A stretch of 64,000 bases of DNA, from NCBI GenBank assembly GCA_901472455.1, contig LR590464.1, positions 2,542,001-2,606,000 of the forward strand. Direction: 5' to 3'. Source of the DNA: Leclercia adecarboxylata (GTDB taxonomy: Bacteria; Pseudomonadota; Gammaproteobacteria; Enterobacterales; Enterobacteriaceae). Below, piece by piece: positions 41,371 to 51,605 of the stretch. The notes beneath the pieces are model-generated. The model had not been told where the DNA came from. It worked only from the letters and a program-made list of their open reading frames with translations, and searched no databases. A program made the translations under genes and the position numbers. Every line of letters begins with the position of its first letter. Within the stretch, counting starts at the first letter, position 1.

Positions 41371-42138
41371 TTAGCGTCCTTTAAAGTCGGGGGTGCGTTT
41401 TTGCAGGAAGGCGTCGATCCCTTCCCGGCGGTCGTCGGTGGCGGCCAGCAGCGTAAAGAGCTGGCGTTCCTGCGCCAGCCCGGCTTGCAGGGCCACTTCC
41501 TGGGACTGACGCAACGCCTGCTTCGCCGCCTGCAAAGCCAGCGGCGAATGGCGTGCCATCAGTGCCGCCTGCTGCAGGGCATATTCCAGGGTTAAGGCTT
41601 CGGGATAAACGTCGCTCACCAGCCCTGCCGCCAGTGCCTGACGGGCAGTGATGCTTTCGCCGGTCAACACCATTTTGCTGGCAAGGGATTTCCCGACGCT
41701 GCGGATCAGCCGTTGCGTGCCGCCTGCCCCCGGCATAATGCCTAAGGTGATCTCCGGCAGACCGAAGCGGGCGTTTTCTCCGGCGATGACCAGATCGCAC
41801 AGCAGCGCCAGCTCGCACCCGGCACCCAGCGCATAACCATTAACCGCGGCTATCAGCGGTTTGTTAAAGGCATTGATCCGCGCCCACAGCTGGGGGCGAA
41901 TGTCGTTGAGGGTGGCGGCCAGATCTTTTTCGGCCATCTCATTGAGATCGGCCCCGGCAGCAAAGAAACGTTCGTTACCGGCAATCACGCACACTGAAAT
42001 CTCGCTGTCAGAGGCAGCGGCTTCCAGGGTGGCGGCCAGCTCGCTCAACAGGGCGTTATTCAGCGCATTACGGGCCGCCGGGCAATTCAGGGTCAGGTGC
42101 AGCACCCGGCCGTGGCGGGTGACAATCAGCTCGCTCAT
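41371..42138 (-). CDS. paaF: 2,3-dehydroadipyl-CoA hydratase PaaF
   Basis: Intact 255-residue enoyl-CoA hydratase that hydrates 2,3-dehydroadipyl-CoA. Crotonase motifs are AGNERFFAAGADLNEMAEKD, NGYALGAGCELALLCDLVIA and GLPEITLGIMPGAGGTQRLIR, the last containing the catalytic Glu residues. The start overlaps the paaE stop by 4 bases. Confidence 0.96.
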   Translation of the reverse strand: MSELIVTRHGRVLHLTLNCPAARNALNNALLSELAATLEAAASDSEISVCVIAGNERFFAAGADLNEMAEKDLAATLNDIRPQLWARINAFNKPLIAAVNGYALGAGCELALLCDLVIAGENARFGLPEITLGIMPGAGGTQRLIRSVGKSLASKMVLTGESITARQALAAGLVSDVYPEALTLEYALQQAALMARHSPLALQAAKQALRQSQEVALQAGLAQERQLFTLLAATDDRREGIDAFLQKRTPDFKGR

Positions 42139-43205
42139 GCCATCCCCTTCGCATCAAAGTCCACCACCACGTCGTGGGTCAGCGGCAGCGCCTGGCAGCT
42201 CAGGACGTAGCCTGCCGCCAGTTCGTCCGGCTCCAGGCTGTAGTTGGTGGCCATGTCCACTTTGCCGCGCACCACTTTGCATTTGCAGGTGGCACAGACC
42301 CCGCCTTTACAGGCGTAAGGCAGATCGGCCCCCTGACGCAGCGCGGCGTCGAGAATGCTTTCGTCATCGGCGGTGAGGGTGATTTGGCGGTCGCGTCCGT
42401 CCTGGCGCACCGTCACTTTTTGCCCCTCGGCCTGGACGGCGTGAGCACGTTTCACCGTGGTGCCTGGAGTGTTAAAACGTTCAAGGTGCAGCGATTTTTC
42501 CGGCATCCCCAGCGCTTTCAGCGTCAGTTCGGCTTCATCCATCATCGCCGCCGGGCCGCAGATAAAGGCTTCGTCAAACTGGCTAAAGTCGATGAGGTGT
42601 TTTGCCAGCGCCTGCAGTTTTTCGCCGTCGATACGCCCGTGCAGCAGCTCGCTGTCCAGCGTCCTCCTGACTAAAGATGTTGACCACCTGCAGGCGGGTC
42701 GGATAGCTATCCTTGAGGTCGGCCAGCGCCTGGCGGAACATCATGCTCTGGCTGCTGCGGTTGCCGTAAATCAGGGTGAACTGGCTGTGCGGTTCGGTTT
42801 TCAGGGTGCTGGAGATGATGGCCAGCATCGGGGTAATGCCGGAACCGCGGCAATCGCCAGATAGCAGCCCTCCCGCTCGGCCAGCGGCTGATAGCCAAAA
42901 TGGCCCTGCGGTACCATCACATCCAGCGCCATCCCCTGTTTGATCTCATCCCGGGCATAGCGCGAGAAGCGCCCGCCGTCGATGGCCTTAACCGCCACGC
43001 TGATCTCGCCTGGCTGCACGCTGCGGCAGATGGAGTAGCAGCGGCGCAGCTCTTCGCCTGCCAGATGGGCTTTCAGCGTCAGGTGCTGGCCCGGACGGAA
43101 GCGATACGCCTCCTGCAACGTCTGGGGAACCGCGAAGGTGATGGTCACCGCATCGCGGGTTTCGGGTTCTACTTTTGCCACCGTTAAGGAATGAAACGTT
43201 GTCAT
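42135..43205 (-). CDS. paaE: Phenylacetyl-CoA epoxidase reductase subunit PaaE
   Basis: Electron-transfer subunit of the epoxidase: FAD- and NADPH-binding ferredoxin reductase with a C-terminal plant-type [2Fe-2S] domain. FAD contacts RFRPGQHLTLKA and ELRRCYSICRS come first, then the NAD(P) region AGSGITPMLA, GPAAMMDEAE, and the iron-sulfur ligands CKGGVCATCKCKV plus a distal Cys in YVLSCQALPL. Length about 356 residues. Frame breaks near 42835 and 42663 fall in the NADPH domain. Start at 43205 (MTTFHSL), after paaD by 7 bases. Confidence 0.94.
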
Positions 43206-43212
43206 GGCGACC

Positions 43213-43709
43213 TCAAATACATTTGAAATAATCGAAGGGTTCGCGGCAGCTGTCGCAGCGGTAAAGCGCTTTACAGGCCGTGGAACCAAATTCACTGATC
43301 ATAGTGGTGCGGGTGCTGGCACAGCGTGGACAGGTCACCCCGGCAGGCAGATGCGCATGGCAACTGTGTCCGGCTGGTGGGCTGATGCCATACTGGCGCA
43401 GACGCTCACGGGCGTCCGGCGTCATCCAGTCGGTGGTCCACGCGGGATCCAGCTGAATGGCAATGTGAACCGGTGCATAACCATGCGCCGTCAGCGTGTC
43501 GCGGATCGCCCCCATCAGATGGTCGGTGGCCGGGCAGCCGGAATAGGTCGGCGTGAAGCCGATCGCCCAGCCTTCACCCTGCGGGGTCACGCTGCGCACC
43601 ATCCCTAAATCGGTAATGGTCAACACCGGGATCTCCGGGTCCGGGATCTGGCTTAACAAAGACCAGATCTGCGGGACGGCGGCGGGGCGAGGTCAGCAAA
43701 ACGTTGCAT
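43213..43709 (-). CDS. paaD: Phenylacetyl-CoA epoxidase subunit PaaD (Fe-S assembly type)
   Basis: About 165 residues. The N-terminal half is a MIP18/DUF59 domain (IPDPEIPVLTITDLGMVRSV, TPTYSGCPATDHL) of the sort used in iron-sulfur cluster maturation. The C-terminal half is a zinc-ribbon-like segment with Cys pairs in CPRCAST and YRCDSC. PaaD is needed for an active epoxidase though not part of the purified core. Start at 43709 gives MQRFADLAP; a frame break near 43688 in the G/C run links it to the main frame. Confidence 0.92.
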
Positions 43710-43723
43710 GGCGATCTCCTGCG

Positions 43724-44470
43724 TTACCACTGCTGGCCGGGGTAGACGCGCTGCAGATACTGCATCTCTGCCAGCATCGGCCCCAGATGTTCGGTGTGCA
43801 GCCCTTTACGACCGCCGCTGCGGTAGGCCGACTCGTCCGGCACGCTCAGCGTTGCCTCGCTCAGCCCGGCAAAGACTTCGGCTTCCCACTCGGCACGCAG
43901 GCTGCGTGGATCCACGGCGATACCCTCGGCCACCAGCGCCAGGTCGATCTCATCGGCTTCGAACAGTTCGGCAGTGAAGCGCCACAGGTCGTTAACCGCC
44001 TGTTGCATTTTTTGCGTGGAGAGCGCGGTACCGTTACCCAGACGTTCCAGCCAGCCGCGGCTGAAGCGCAGGTGATAGCGTGCTTCTTTAATGGATTTGG
44101 CGGCGATGGCAGCCAGCTGACGATCCTGGCTCTGGGTCAGACGGGTAAACAGCGCCACATGCCAGGCGTCGATAAAGTACTGACGGGCAATGGTGTCGGC
44201 GAAGTTGCCGTTCGGCTGCTCTACCAGCAGCAGGTTGCTGAACTGACGTTCATCACGCTGGAAGGCCAGCGTATCTTCGTCGCCCTCGCCTTCCAGTTCG
44301 GCGGCATAGGTTAAGAAGTTGCGCGCCTGGCCCAGCAGGTCGAGGCCGATGTTAGCCAGCGCGAGGTCGATCTCCAGCTCCGGGGCGTGGCCACACCAGG
44401 CCCCCAGACGCTGGGAGAGCACCAGGCCGTTATCACCCAGGCGCAGAACATAATGCGTTAACGTTTTCAT
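43724..44470 (-). CDS. paaC: Phenylacetyl-CoA epoxidase structural subunit PaaC
   Basis: Intact 248-residue helical protein related to PaaA but without a full di-iron ligand set; it scaffolds the catalytic subunit. Conserved blocks are LRLGDNGLVLSQRLGAWCGHAPELEIDLALANIGLDLLGQAR (shown here in short), KSIKEARYHLRFSRGW and GLHTEHLGPMLAEMQYLQR. Start at 44470 (MKTLTHYVLRL) fits E. coli. Confidence 0.93.
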   Translation of the reverse strand: MKTLTHYVLRLGDNGLVLSQRLGAWCGHAPELEIDLALANIGLDLLGQARNFLTYAAELEGEGDEDTLAFQRDERQFSNLLLVEQPNGNFADTIARQYFIDAWHVALFTRLTQSQDRQLAAIAAKSIKEARYHLRFSRGWLERLGNGTALSTQKMQQAVNDLWRFTAELFEADEIDLALVAEGIAVDPRSLRAEWEAEVFAGLSEATLSVPDESAYRSGGRKGLHTEHLGPMLAEMQYLQRVYPGQQW

Positions 44471-44478
44471 CCCGGACC

Positions 44479-44767
44479 TCACATGTGCTCGATGCCATCA
44501 GGGATGGTGTAGAAAGTGGGATGTCGGTAGACCTTGCTTTCCGCCGGGTCGAAAAACTCACCGCGCTCTTCCGGCTGCGAGGCCACGATTTCACTCGCCT
44601 TCACCACCCAGATAGAGCAGCCTTCGCTGCGGCGGGTGTATGCATCCCGCGCGTTTTCCAGCGCCATGCGATCGTCGGCGGCGTGCAGGCTGCCCACGTG
44701 ACGGTGGGATAAACCCTGTTTGCTGCGGACGAAACACTTCATATAACGGCCAGTAGGTTTTGCTCAT
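44479..44767 (-). CDS. paaB: Phenylacetyl-CoA epoxidase subunit PaaB
   Basis: About 95 residues. Small subunit that bridges PaaAC heterodimers. It starts MSKTYWPLYEVF at 44767, then continues in another frame as VRSKQGLSHRHVGSLHAADD to the end HPTFYTIPDGIEHM. The break is near 44735. The conserved sequence across the break shows a single-base error. Between paaA and paaC with short gaps. Confidence 0.93.
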
Positions 44768-44778
44768 CTTGATTCCCC

Positions 44779-45706
44779 TTACGCGACTTTGCGGGCGTGT
44801 TGTTTTTCTGCGTGCGCCAGGGCGGCTTCGCGCACCCACGTCCCCTCTTCCCAGGCTTTATTCTTGGCGGCCAGGCGTTCGTGATTGCAGACACCGCGTC
44901 CGTTGATCACGTCCTCAAACTCCTGCCAGTCGATCTCGCCAAAACGGTAGTGACCGCTTTCGGCATCAAAGTGCAAATCGGCATCCGGGACGGTCATCCC
45001 CAGCATCTCTACCTGCGGTACGGTGTTGTCCACAAAGCGCTGACGCAGTTCGTCATTGCCAAAACGTTTGATTTTCCAGGCCAGGCTGCGGGCGCTGTTC
45101 GGCGAGTTGTCGTCGTTTGGGCCAAACATCATCAGTGCTGGCCACCAGAAGCGGTTGATGGCGTCCTGCAACATCTGACGCTGGGCCTCGCTGCCCTGCG
45201 CCAGGGCCATGCAGGCTTCAAAGCCCTGACGCTGGTGGAAGCTCTCTTCTTTACAGATTTTCACCATCGCCCTGGCATAAGGGCCGTAGGAGGTACGGCA
45301 CAACGCCACCTGGTTAACGATGGCCGCGCCATCCACCAGCCAGCCAATTACGCCGATATCGGCCCAGCTCAGGGTCGGGTAGTTGAAGATGGAGGAGTAT
45401 TTCATCTTGCCGTCGAGCATCTTCTGGTAGATGTCTTCCCGGCACAGCCCAGCGTTTCCGCTGCGCTGTAGAGGTAGAGACCGTGCCCGGCTTCATCCTG
45501 CACTTTCGCCAGCAGAATGGCCTTGCGGCGCAGCGTCGGGCGCGCGTGATCCAGTTCCCTTCCGGCAGCATGCCGACAATTTCAGAGTGGGCATGCTGAC
45601 CAATCTGGCGGATCAGCGTCTTGCGATACGCGTCAGGCATCCAGTCCTGCGGCTCGATGGCCGTCTCTTGCGCGATTCGCTGTTCAAAGCGTTGTTCTTC
45701 GGTCAC
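44779..45706 (-). CDS. paaA: Phenylacetyl-CoA epoxidase catalytic subunit PaaA
   Basis: Di-iron monooxygenase subunit, about 309 residues, first gene of the paaA-K operon. Iron-ligand blocks are KVQDEAGHG (partly in another frame), [18 protein letters not shown] and the [14 protein letters not shown] region. Start: a GTG at 45706 gives M(V)[24 protein letters not shown] in frame with AAGGGTAAT before it; the ATG at 45711 is out of frame and stops at once. Frame breaks lie near 45545 and 45440. The TGATTC-type motif at 45716-45730 overlaps the leader. Confidence 0.93.
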
Positions 45707-45715
45707 GTCATTACC

Positions 45716-45759
45716 CTTATGATTCGTTTAACAAGCAAATATCATTCGATCATGAATCA
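45716..45759. promoter_or_regulatory. Possible PaaX operator before paaA
   Basis: CTTATGATTCGTTTA (45716-45730) fits the remembered PaaX operator pattern WWTRTGATTCGYGWT well in its core, and a mirrored GAATCA stands at 45754-45759, 28 bases from the first core. Confidence 0.55.
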
Positions 45760-45819
45760 CTTCGTTTCTTAAAAGTTACACAAAGGTTAAATATAACCCC
45801 AAGGAGTGTTTGTTTATTT

Positions 45820-45835
45820 TGTGATGCAGCTCGCA
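45820..45835. promoter_or_regulatory. CRP-like site between paaA and paaZ
   Basis: TGTGATGCAGCTCGCA matches TGTGA-N6-TCACA at nine of ten positions. Catabolite control of paa genes by CRP is known in E. coli. Confidence 0.6.
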
Positions 45836-45931
45836 AGCCTTTTGCTAAGCCGCCGTTGATAGCGGGGAGCACGGGGCAGGAATAGTCAGACAAGATCACA
45901 ATGTTAACAAATCATTAAAACATCACTTGCT

Positions 45932-45946
45932 TTTATGATTCATAAT
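45932..45946. promoter_or_regulatory. Possible PaaX operator before paaZ
   Basis: TTTATGATTCATAAT matches the PaaX pattern except at two G positions; it lies 43 bases before the paaZ start, in the expected promoter zone. Confidence 0.5.
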
Positions 45947-45988
45947 CAAACTATCTATAGCGATATCACGAACCACCTGGAGAGAAAA

Positions 45989-48039
45989 ATGCAGCAGTTA
46001 GCCAGCTTTTTGTCCGGCACCTGGCAGTCTGGCCGGGGCCGTGAGCGCACGATTCAGCATGCCATCAGCGGCGAAGCCCTCTGGCAGGTCACCAGCGAAG
46101 GGCTGGATATGGCCGCCGCACGTCGTTACGCCATTGAGAAAGGCGGCGAATCACTTCATGCCATGACCTTTATCGAACGTGCCGCCATGTTGAAGGCGGT
46201 GGCAAAACATCTGTTGAGCCAGAAAGAGATGTTTTATGCCCTGTCCGCGCAAACGGGGGCGACCCGCGCCGACAGCTGGGTCGATATCGAAGGGGGGATC
46301 GGCACGTTATTCACCTTCGCCAGCCTCGGCAGCCGCGAACTGCCGGACGACACCCTGTGGCCGGAAGATGAACTGATCCCGCTGTCAAAAGAAGGCGGCT
46401 TTGCTGCGCGTCACGTCCCTGACCTCTAAATCCGGCGTGGCCGTGCACATCAACGCCTTCAACTTCCCCTGCTGGGGGATGCTGGAAAAACTGGCGCCCA
46501 CCTGGCTTGCCGGGATGCCCGCGATCATTAAACCGGCGACGGCCACCGCGCAGGTGACACAGGCCATGGTCAAAGCGATTGTCGACAGCGGCCTGGTGCC
46601 TGAGGGTGCGATCAGCCCTCATCTGCGGCGGCGCGGGCGATCTGCTCGACCAACTGGATCATCAGGACGTGGTGACCTTCCACCGGTTCCGCCGTTACCG
46701 GCCAGATGCTACGCGTCCACCCGAACATCGTGGCAAAATCGATTCCCTTTACCATGGAAGCCGACTCCCTGAACTGCTGCGTGCTGGGTGATGACGTGAC
46801 GCCAGAGCAGCCAGAATTTGCCCTGTTTATCCGCGAAGTGGTGCGTGAGATGACGGCCAAAGCCGGACAGAAATGTACCGCTATCCGCCGGATTATTGTG
46901 CCGCAGGCGCAGGTGGAGGCTGTCAGCCAGGCGCTCATCGCCGACTGGAAAAAGTGGCATATGGCGATCCGGCTCAGGAAGGCATCAAAATGGGGTCGCT
47001 GGTCCAATGCTGAACAGCGTGCTGACGTACAGGAGAAAGTGGATGCTTTAGTCACGGCGGGTTGCCAGATCCGTCTCGGCGGTAAAGCCGACCTGAATGC
47101 CGCCGGGGCGTTCTTCCCGCCGACGCTGCTGTTCTGCCCGCAGCCGGATGAAACCCCGGCCGTGCATGCCACCGAAGCCTTTGGCCCGGTCGCCACCCTG
47201 ATGCCGTATCAGAGCCGCGAACATGCGATGGCCCTCGCCCGTGCCGGTGAAGGTAGCCTCGCCGGGACGCTGGTGACGGCCGATCTGCGCCTGGCGCGTC
47301 AGTTTATCGCCGGGGCCGCACGCGCGCATGGCCGTATTCAGATCCTTAACGAAGAGTCTGCCAAAGAGTCTACCGGTCACGGCTCCCCACTGCCGCAACT
47401 GGTCCACGGTGGCCCGGGCCGCGCAGGGGGCGGCGAAGAGCTGGGCGGCCTGCGAGCGGTGAAACACTATCTGCAACGCACCGCGATCCAGGGCAGCCCG
47501 AGCATGCTGGCCGCCATCAGCCAGCAGTGGGTGCGTGGGCGCTCAGGTACAGGAGGACCGCGTCCATCCGTTCCGCAAATACTTTGAAGAGTTACAGCCG
47601 GGCGACAGCCTGTTGACGCCGCGCCGTACCCTGACCGAGACCGACATCGTTAACTTTGCCTGTCTGAGCGGGGACCATTTCTACGCCCACATGGACAAGA
47701 TTGGCGCGGCGGAGTCGATTTTTGGCGAGCGCGTGGTGCACGGTTACTTCCTGATCTCCGCGGCGGCCGGGCTGTTCGTCGATGCGGGCGTCGGGCCGGT
47801 GATTGCTAACTACGGTATGGAAAACCTGCGCTTTATCGAGCCGGTCAAACCGGGCGATACCATCCAGGTGCGTTTGACCTGTAAGCGCAAGACGCTGAAG
47901 AAACAGCGCACGGCGGAAGAGAAACCGACCGGTGTGGTTGAATGGGCGGTGGAGATCTTCAACCAGCAATCAGCAGCCGGTGGCCCTCTACTCCATCCTG
48001 ACCCTCGTCTCACGTCAACACGGGGATTTTGACGCCTGA
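45989..48039 (+). CDS. paaZ: Bifunctional oxepin-CoA hydrolase/3-oxo-5,6-dehydrosuberyl-CoA semialdehyde dehydrogenase PaaZ
   Basis: Opens the oxepin ring (C-terminal R-specific enoyl-CoA hydratase, MaoC type) and oxidises the resulting aldehyde (N-terminal ALDH). The ALDH part has [24 protein letters not shown], the catalytic Cys in [12 protein letters not shown] and [10 protein letters not shown]. The MaoC part has [18 protein letters not shown] and [12 protein letters not shown]. Expected length is 681 residues. Start at 45989 ([12 protein letters not shown]) with CTGGAGAG before it. Frame breaks lie near 46425, 46610, 46690, 46970, 47545 and 47970. The stop is best placed at the TGA 48037-48039 (RQHGDFDA). 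Divergent from paaA. Confidence 0.94.
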
Positions 48040-48050
48040 TCCCTCTCCCT

Positions 48051-48077
48051 CCGGGTAACGTCGCGCACGTTACCCGG
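48051..48077 (+). terminator. Hairpin after paaZ
   Basis: CCGGGTAACGT / ACGTTACCCGG, a perfect 11-bp stem with a CGCGC loop, 11 bases after the paaZ stop. The tail is CTTCTGG; it may be a REP-like element rather than a true terminator. Confidence 0.55.
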
Positions 48078-48217
48078 CTTCTGGCACATCTGACAAAACA
48101 TCTGGCAAATGCAGGCAAACGGTACGCACAGCGTTATTGCTATGTTGGCAATGAATAAAACCGCGCGCAGAACAGCGGTCCCGAGTGGATAACAAACACA
48201 TACAACAGAGGTTAATC

Positions 48218-50500
48218 ATGGGAAGCTCCTTACTCTTTTCACCACGTAAAACGGTGCTGGGCGTTGGCCGTTGCTTGTCTCTTTTCAGGCCAAGGCGCTG
48301 GCGCACGGTAGCGCAAGCGCATATGGTCGAGCTGGATAAAAACCCTGACCGAGTTTGGTGCTGATGTGAAAATGGGACGACTACGCCCAGATCTACACCA
48401 TCAGCAAAGACGGGGCCTTCATCAAAGTGAAGCCGGGCGCGACCACTGCCATCGTCAACGGCAAACCGCTGACCTTGCAGGTGCCGGTAGTGATAAAAGA
48501 TAACAAGGCCTGGATCTCCGATACCTTTGTTAACGATGTGTTCCAGTCCGGCCTCGACCAGACCTTCCAGGTGGAAAAGACTCCGCATCCCCTGAATGCG
48601 CTATCCGCAGATGAAATTAAACAGGCCGTCGAGATTGTGAAAGCCTCGCCGGACTTTAAACCGAATACCCGCTTTACCCAGATTGCGCTAGCCGAGCCGC
48701 AAAAAGCCAAAGTGTGGGATTTTGTGCTGAATGGCACGGCGGTGGATGCGCCGCGTCAGGCGAATATCACCATGCTGGACGGTAAATTTGTTATCGAAGC
48801 GCTGGTGGATTTGCAGGATAAGAAGATCCTGCACTGGGAGCCGATCAAAGATGCCCACGGCATGGTACTGCTGGATGACTTTATGGCGTGCAGAAGATCG
48901 TCACCGGCAGCCAGGAGTATGCCGACGCGTTGAAAAAACGCGGTATCAATGACCCAAGCAAAGTGATGACCACCCCGCTGACGGTCGGCTACTTTGACGG
49001 CAAAGATGGCCTGAAAACAGGAAGATCGCCTGCTGAAAGTGGTGAGCTATCTGGATACCGGGGACGGTAACTACTGGGCGCACCCGATTGAAAACCTGGT
49101 GGCGGTGGTTGACCTGATCGAGAAGAAAATCGTCAAAATCGAAGAAGGTGCGATCGTTCCGGTTGCCGATGCAATCGCGTCCTTATGATGGCCGCGACCG
49201 CGAACCGGTCGCCCATAAGCCACTGGATATTACGGAGCCGGAAGGCAAGAACTACACCATCACCGGCAATATGATCCACTGGCAAAACTGGGACTTCCAC
49301 CTGAGCCTCGACTCACGCGTCGGGCCTGTTATCTCCACCGTCACCTTCAACGATAACGGTAAAAAACGTCAGGTGATGTACGAAGGATCCCTGGGAGGAA
49401 TGATCGTTCCTTACGGTGACCCGACGTGGGCTGGTACTTCAAGGCCTATTCTTGACTCTGGCGACTACGGCATGGGGACCCTTACTTCACCGCTGGTGCG
49501 CGGCAAAGATGTGCCATCCAACGCCGTGCTGCTGAATCAGACCATCCCGGACTACACCGGTGCGCCCTATGGAGATTCCGCGAGCCATCGCAATCTTCGA
49601 ACGCTACGCCGGGCCGGAGTATAAACACCAGGAGATGAATCAGCCGAACGTCAGCACCGAGCGTCGGGAGCTGGTGGTGCGCTGGATCAGTAACCGTAGG
49701 GAACTACGACTACATCTTTCGACTGGGTGTTCCACGAAAACGGCACCATCGGCATTGATGCCGGGGGCGACCGGTATCGAAGCGGTGAAAGGTGTGATGG
49801 CGAAAACCATGCACGACCCGAGCGCGAAAGACGATACAAAATACGGCACGCTGATCGACCACAACATCGTCGGCACCACCCACCAGCATATCTTATAACT
49901 TCCGTCTGGATCTGGACGTGGATGGCACCAACAACAGCCTGGTGGCGATGGACCCGGAAGTGAAGCCGAATACCGCAGGCGGCCCACGGACCAGTACTCT
50001 GCAGATCAACCAGTACAACATTGATTCTGAGCAGCAGGCCGCGCAGAAATTTGACCCGGGCACCATTCGTCTGCTGAGCAACCACCAGCAAAGAGAACCG
50101 CATGGGCAACCCGGTCTCCCTACCAGATCATCCCTTATGCAGGCGGTACGCACCCGGTGGCGACCGGCGCCAAATTTGCCCCGGATGAGTGGATCTATCA
50201 TCGCCTGAGCTTTATGGATAAACAGCTGTGGGTGACCCGCTACCATCCAAACGAGATGTACCCGGAAGGCAAATTCCCGAACCGCTCCGCCCAAGATAAG
50301 GGGCTGGGCCAGTTCAGCAAGGATAATGAATCGCTGGATAACCAGGGATGACGTCGTGTGGATGACCACGGGGACTACGCACGTGGCCCGTGCGGAGGAG
50401 TGGCCAATCATGCCGACCGAGTGGGTCCATACCCTGCTCAAAACCCTGGAACTTCTTCGACGAAACGCCGTCGTTGGGTAAGAAGAAAGAGGCGCAGTAA
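48218..50500 (+). CDS. tynA: Copper-containing primary amine oxidase TynA
   Basis: Periplasmic TPQ-dependent oxidase converting phenylethylamine and tyramine to the aldehydes, ammonia and H2O2. Signature pieces: the TPQ tyrosine in GNYDYIFDW followed by VFHENG, copper His in GTTHQHIYNFRLDLD and a distal His-containing LWVTRYHPNEMYPEGKFPNRS, then WPIMPTEW near the end. The copper-amine-oxidase N1 domain (WDDYAQIYTISKDGAFIKVKPG, in two frames) follows a signal sequence whose frame is broken near 48268. Expected length 757 residues; about ten frame breaks occur. Start at 48218 after AACAGAGGTTAATC. It supplies phenylacetaldehyde to FeaB across the repeat region. Confidence 0.93.
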
Positions 50501-50531
50501 GCGTTTAAAAACGCCGGGCGGATTACCCTGA

Positions 50532-50983
50532 TGCCAGTCAGTTAAGCCCGGCAGATTGTTCCGTTCACCTCATGTTCATTAGAACATGGCATTACACAAC
50601 CCGTGAACGTGACAAGGGGGGGCCGCCGGGCCCCCCTTGTCAATCCCCGCGGCCCCGCAATGAAACCGGTGCTTCGCACTGCGCTCACCTCCCGACCGGC
50701 TGCCTGCGGTCGGCTCAACTCGACATCCTGTCTCGATTCGCCTCTGGCCGCCATCCCTGGCGTCCAGCCCTTGTCATCCGGTCTCCGGTTCGCCGGTTTC
50801 AGCGGGGAATCAACCCCCGTGCCACATTCAGGCGACTGAGAAGCGTGAGGGTGGGGGAATCCGGCTGAACATCGCCGAAGCGTTGACCGTAGCGGAGGGG
50901 GCATAAATCAGAGGGTATTTTAGTGAATGGAACCCTTCCAATTCAGCCATTTAGAAATATAGACGTGTTTAAACTGACTGGCA
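50532..50983. mobile_element. Probable non-autonomous element with terminal inverted repeats
   Basis: Ends TGCCAGTCAGTTAA (50532-50545) and TTAAACTGACTGGCA (50969-50983) are inverted copies; inside them GTTCCGTTCAC near the left and GTGAATGGAAC near the right are also inverted. The ends recall those of IS4-group elements (TAATGCCGATCAGTTAAG) from memory. No transposase frame is present in the 450-bp interior, which is GC-rich and contains a strong hairpin. The sequence just outside (GCCGGGC..CCCTG and CAGGG..GCCCGGC) is also inverted, so the true boundary may be a few bases further out. No clear target duplication. Confidence 0.5.
50611..50641. repeat. G/C-run hairpin inside the element
   Basis: GACAAGGGGGG and CCCCCCTTGTC form an 11-bp perfect stem with inner CC/GG pairs around a GC-rich loop. 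Such a structure would block polymerase and could work as an insulator. Confidence 0.8.
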
Positions 50984-51065
50984 CCAGGGCAGATTGCCCG
51001 GCTTTTATGTGCCTGTGCGGTTTGCATTGTCGGGTGGCGGCTAACAACGGGCATTGTGCAGCCTG

Positions 51066-51560
51066 ATGCCCTCACCCCGACCCTCTACCACAGGGAGAGG
51101 GTGCAAACCACACCGCGCACGTTCTGTTCCCTCTCCACTTTGGGAAGAGGGTTAGGCTGAGGAGAATTCTCTGCGGTCTGATGCCCTCACCCTGGCCCTC
51201 TCCCACGGGGAGAGGGAGAAAACCACACCGCGCACGGTCTGTCCCCTCTCCCCTTTGGGAAGAGGGTTAGGGCGAGGGGAAATCGCTGCGGCCTGATACC
51301 CTTACCCCGGCCTTCTCCCACGGGGAGAGGGAGAAAACCACACCGCGCACAGTCTGCCCCCTCTCCTCTTTGGGGGGAGGGTTAGGGCGAGGGGAAATCG
51401 CTGCGGCCTGATGCCCTTACCCCGGCCTTCTCCCACGGGGAGAGGGAGAAAACTACACCGCGCAGGGTCTGTCCCCTCTCCCCTTTGGGGAGAGGGTTAG
51501 GGTGAGGGGAATTCTCTGCGGCCTGATGCCCTCACCCCAGCCCCTCCCACGGGCAGAGAG
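51066..51560. repeat. Tandem repeat, 115-bp unit, four copies plus a partial fifth
   Basis: The landmark ATGCCCTCAC (or ATACCCTTAC) occurs at 51066, 51181, 51296, 51411 and 51526, exactly 115 bases apart. Each unit contains two hairpin-prone segments, CCCTCTCCCACGGGGAGAGGG and CCCTCTCCCCTTTGGGGAGAGGG types, joined by AAAACCACACCGCGCA. The region has no gene and lies between tynA and the convergent feaB. Confidence 0.92.
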
Positions 51561-51570
51561 TGCAAAAACT

Positions 51571-51593
51571 AAAAACGGTCACCTCGGTGACCG
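51571..51593 (-). terminator. Rho-independent terminator of feaB
   Basis: Minus strand: CGGTCACC-GA-GGTGACCG followed by TTTTTAGTTTTT, 13 bases after the feaB stop. Confidence 0.88.
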
Positions 51594-51605
51594 ATTTGCT
51601 TTTAC

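Noticed and set aside
51000-51600. Long open frames in the 50.5-51.6 kb interval (for example 50572-50868)
   Set aside because: Frames lie in hairpin-rich repeats on both strands and lack start signals and protein-like composition.
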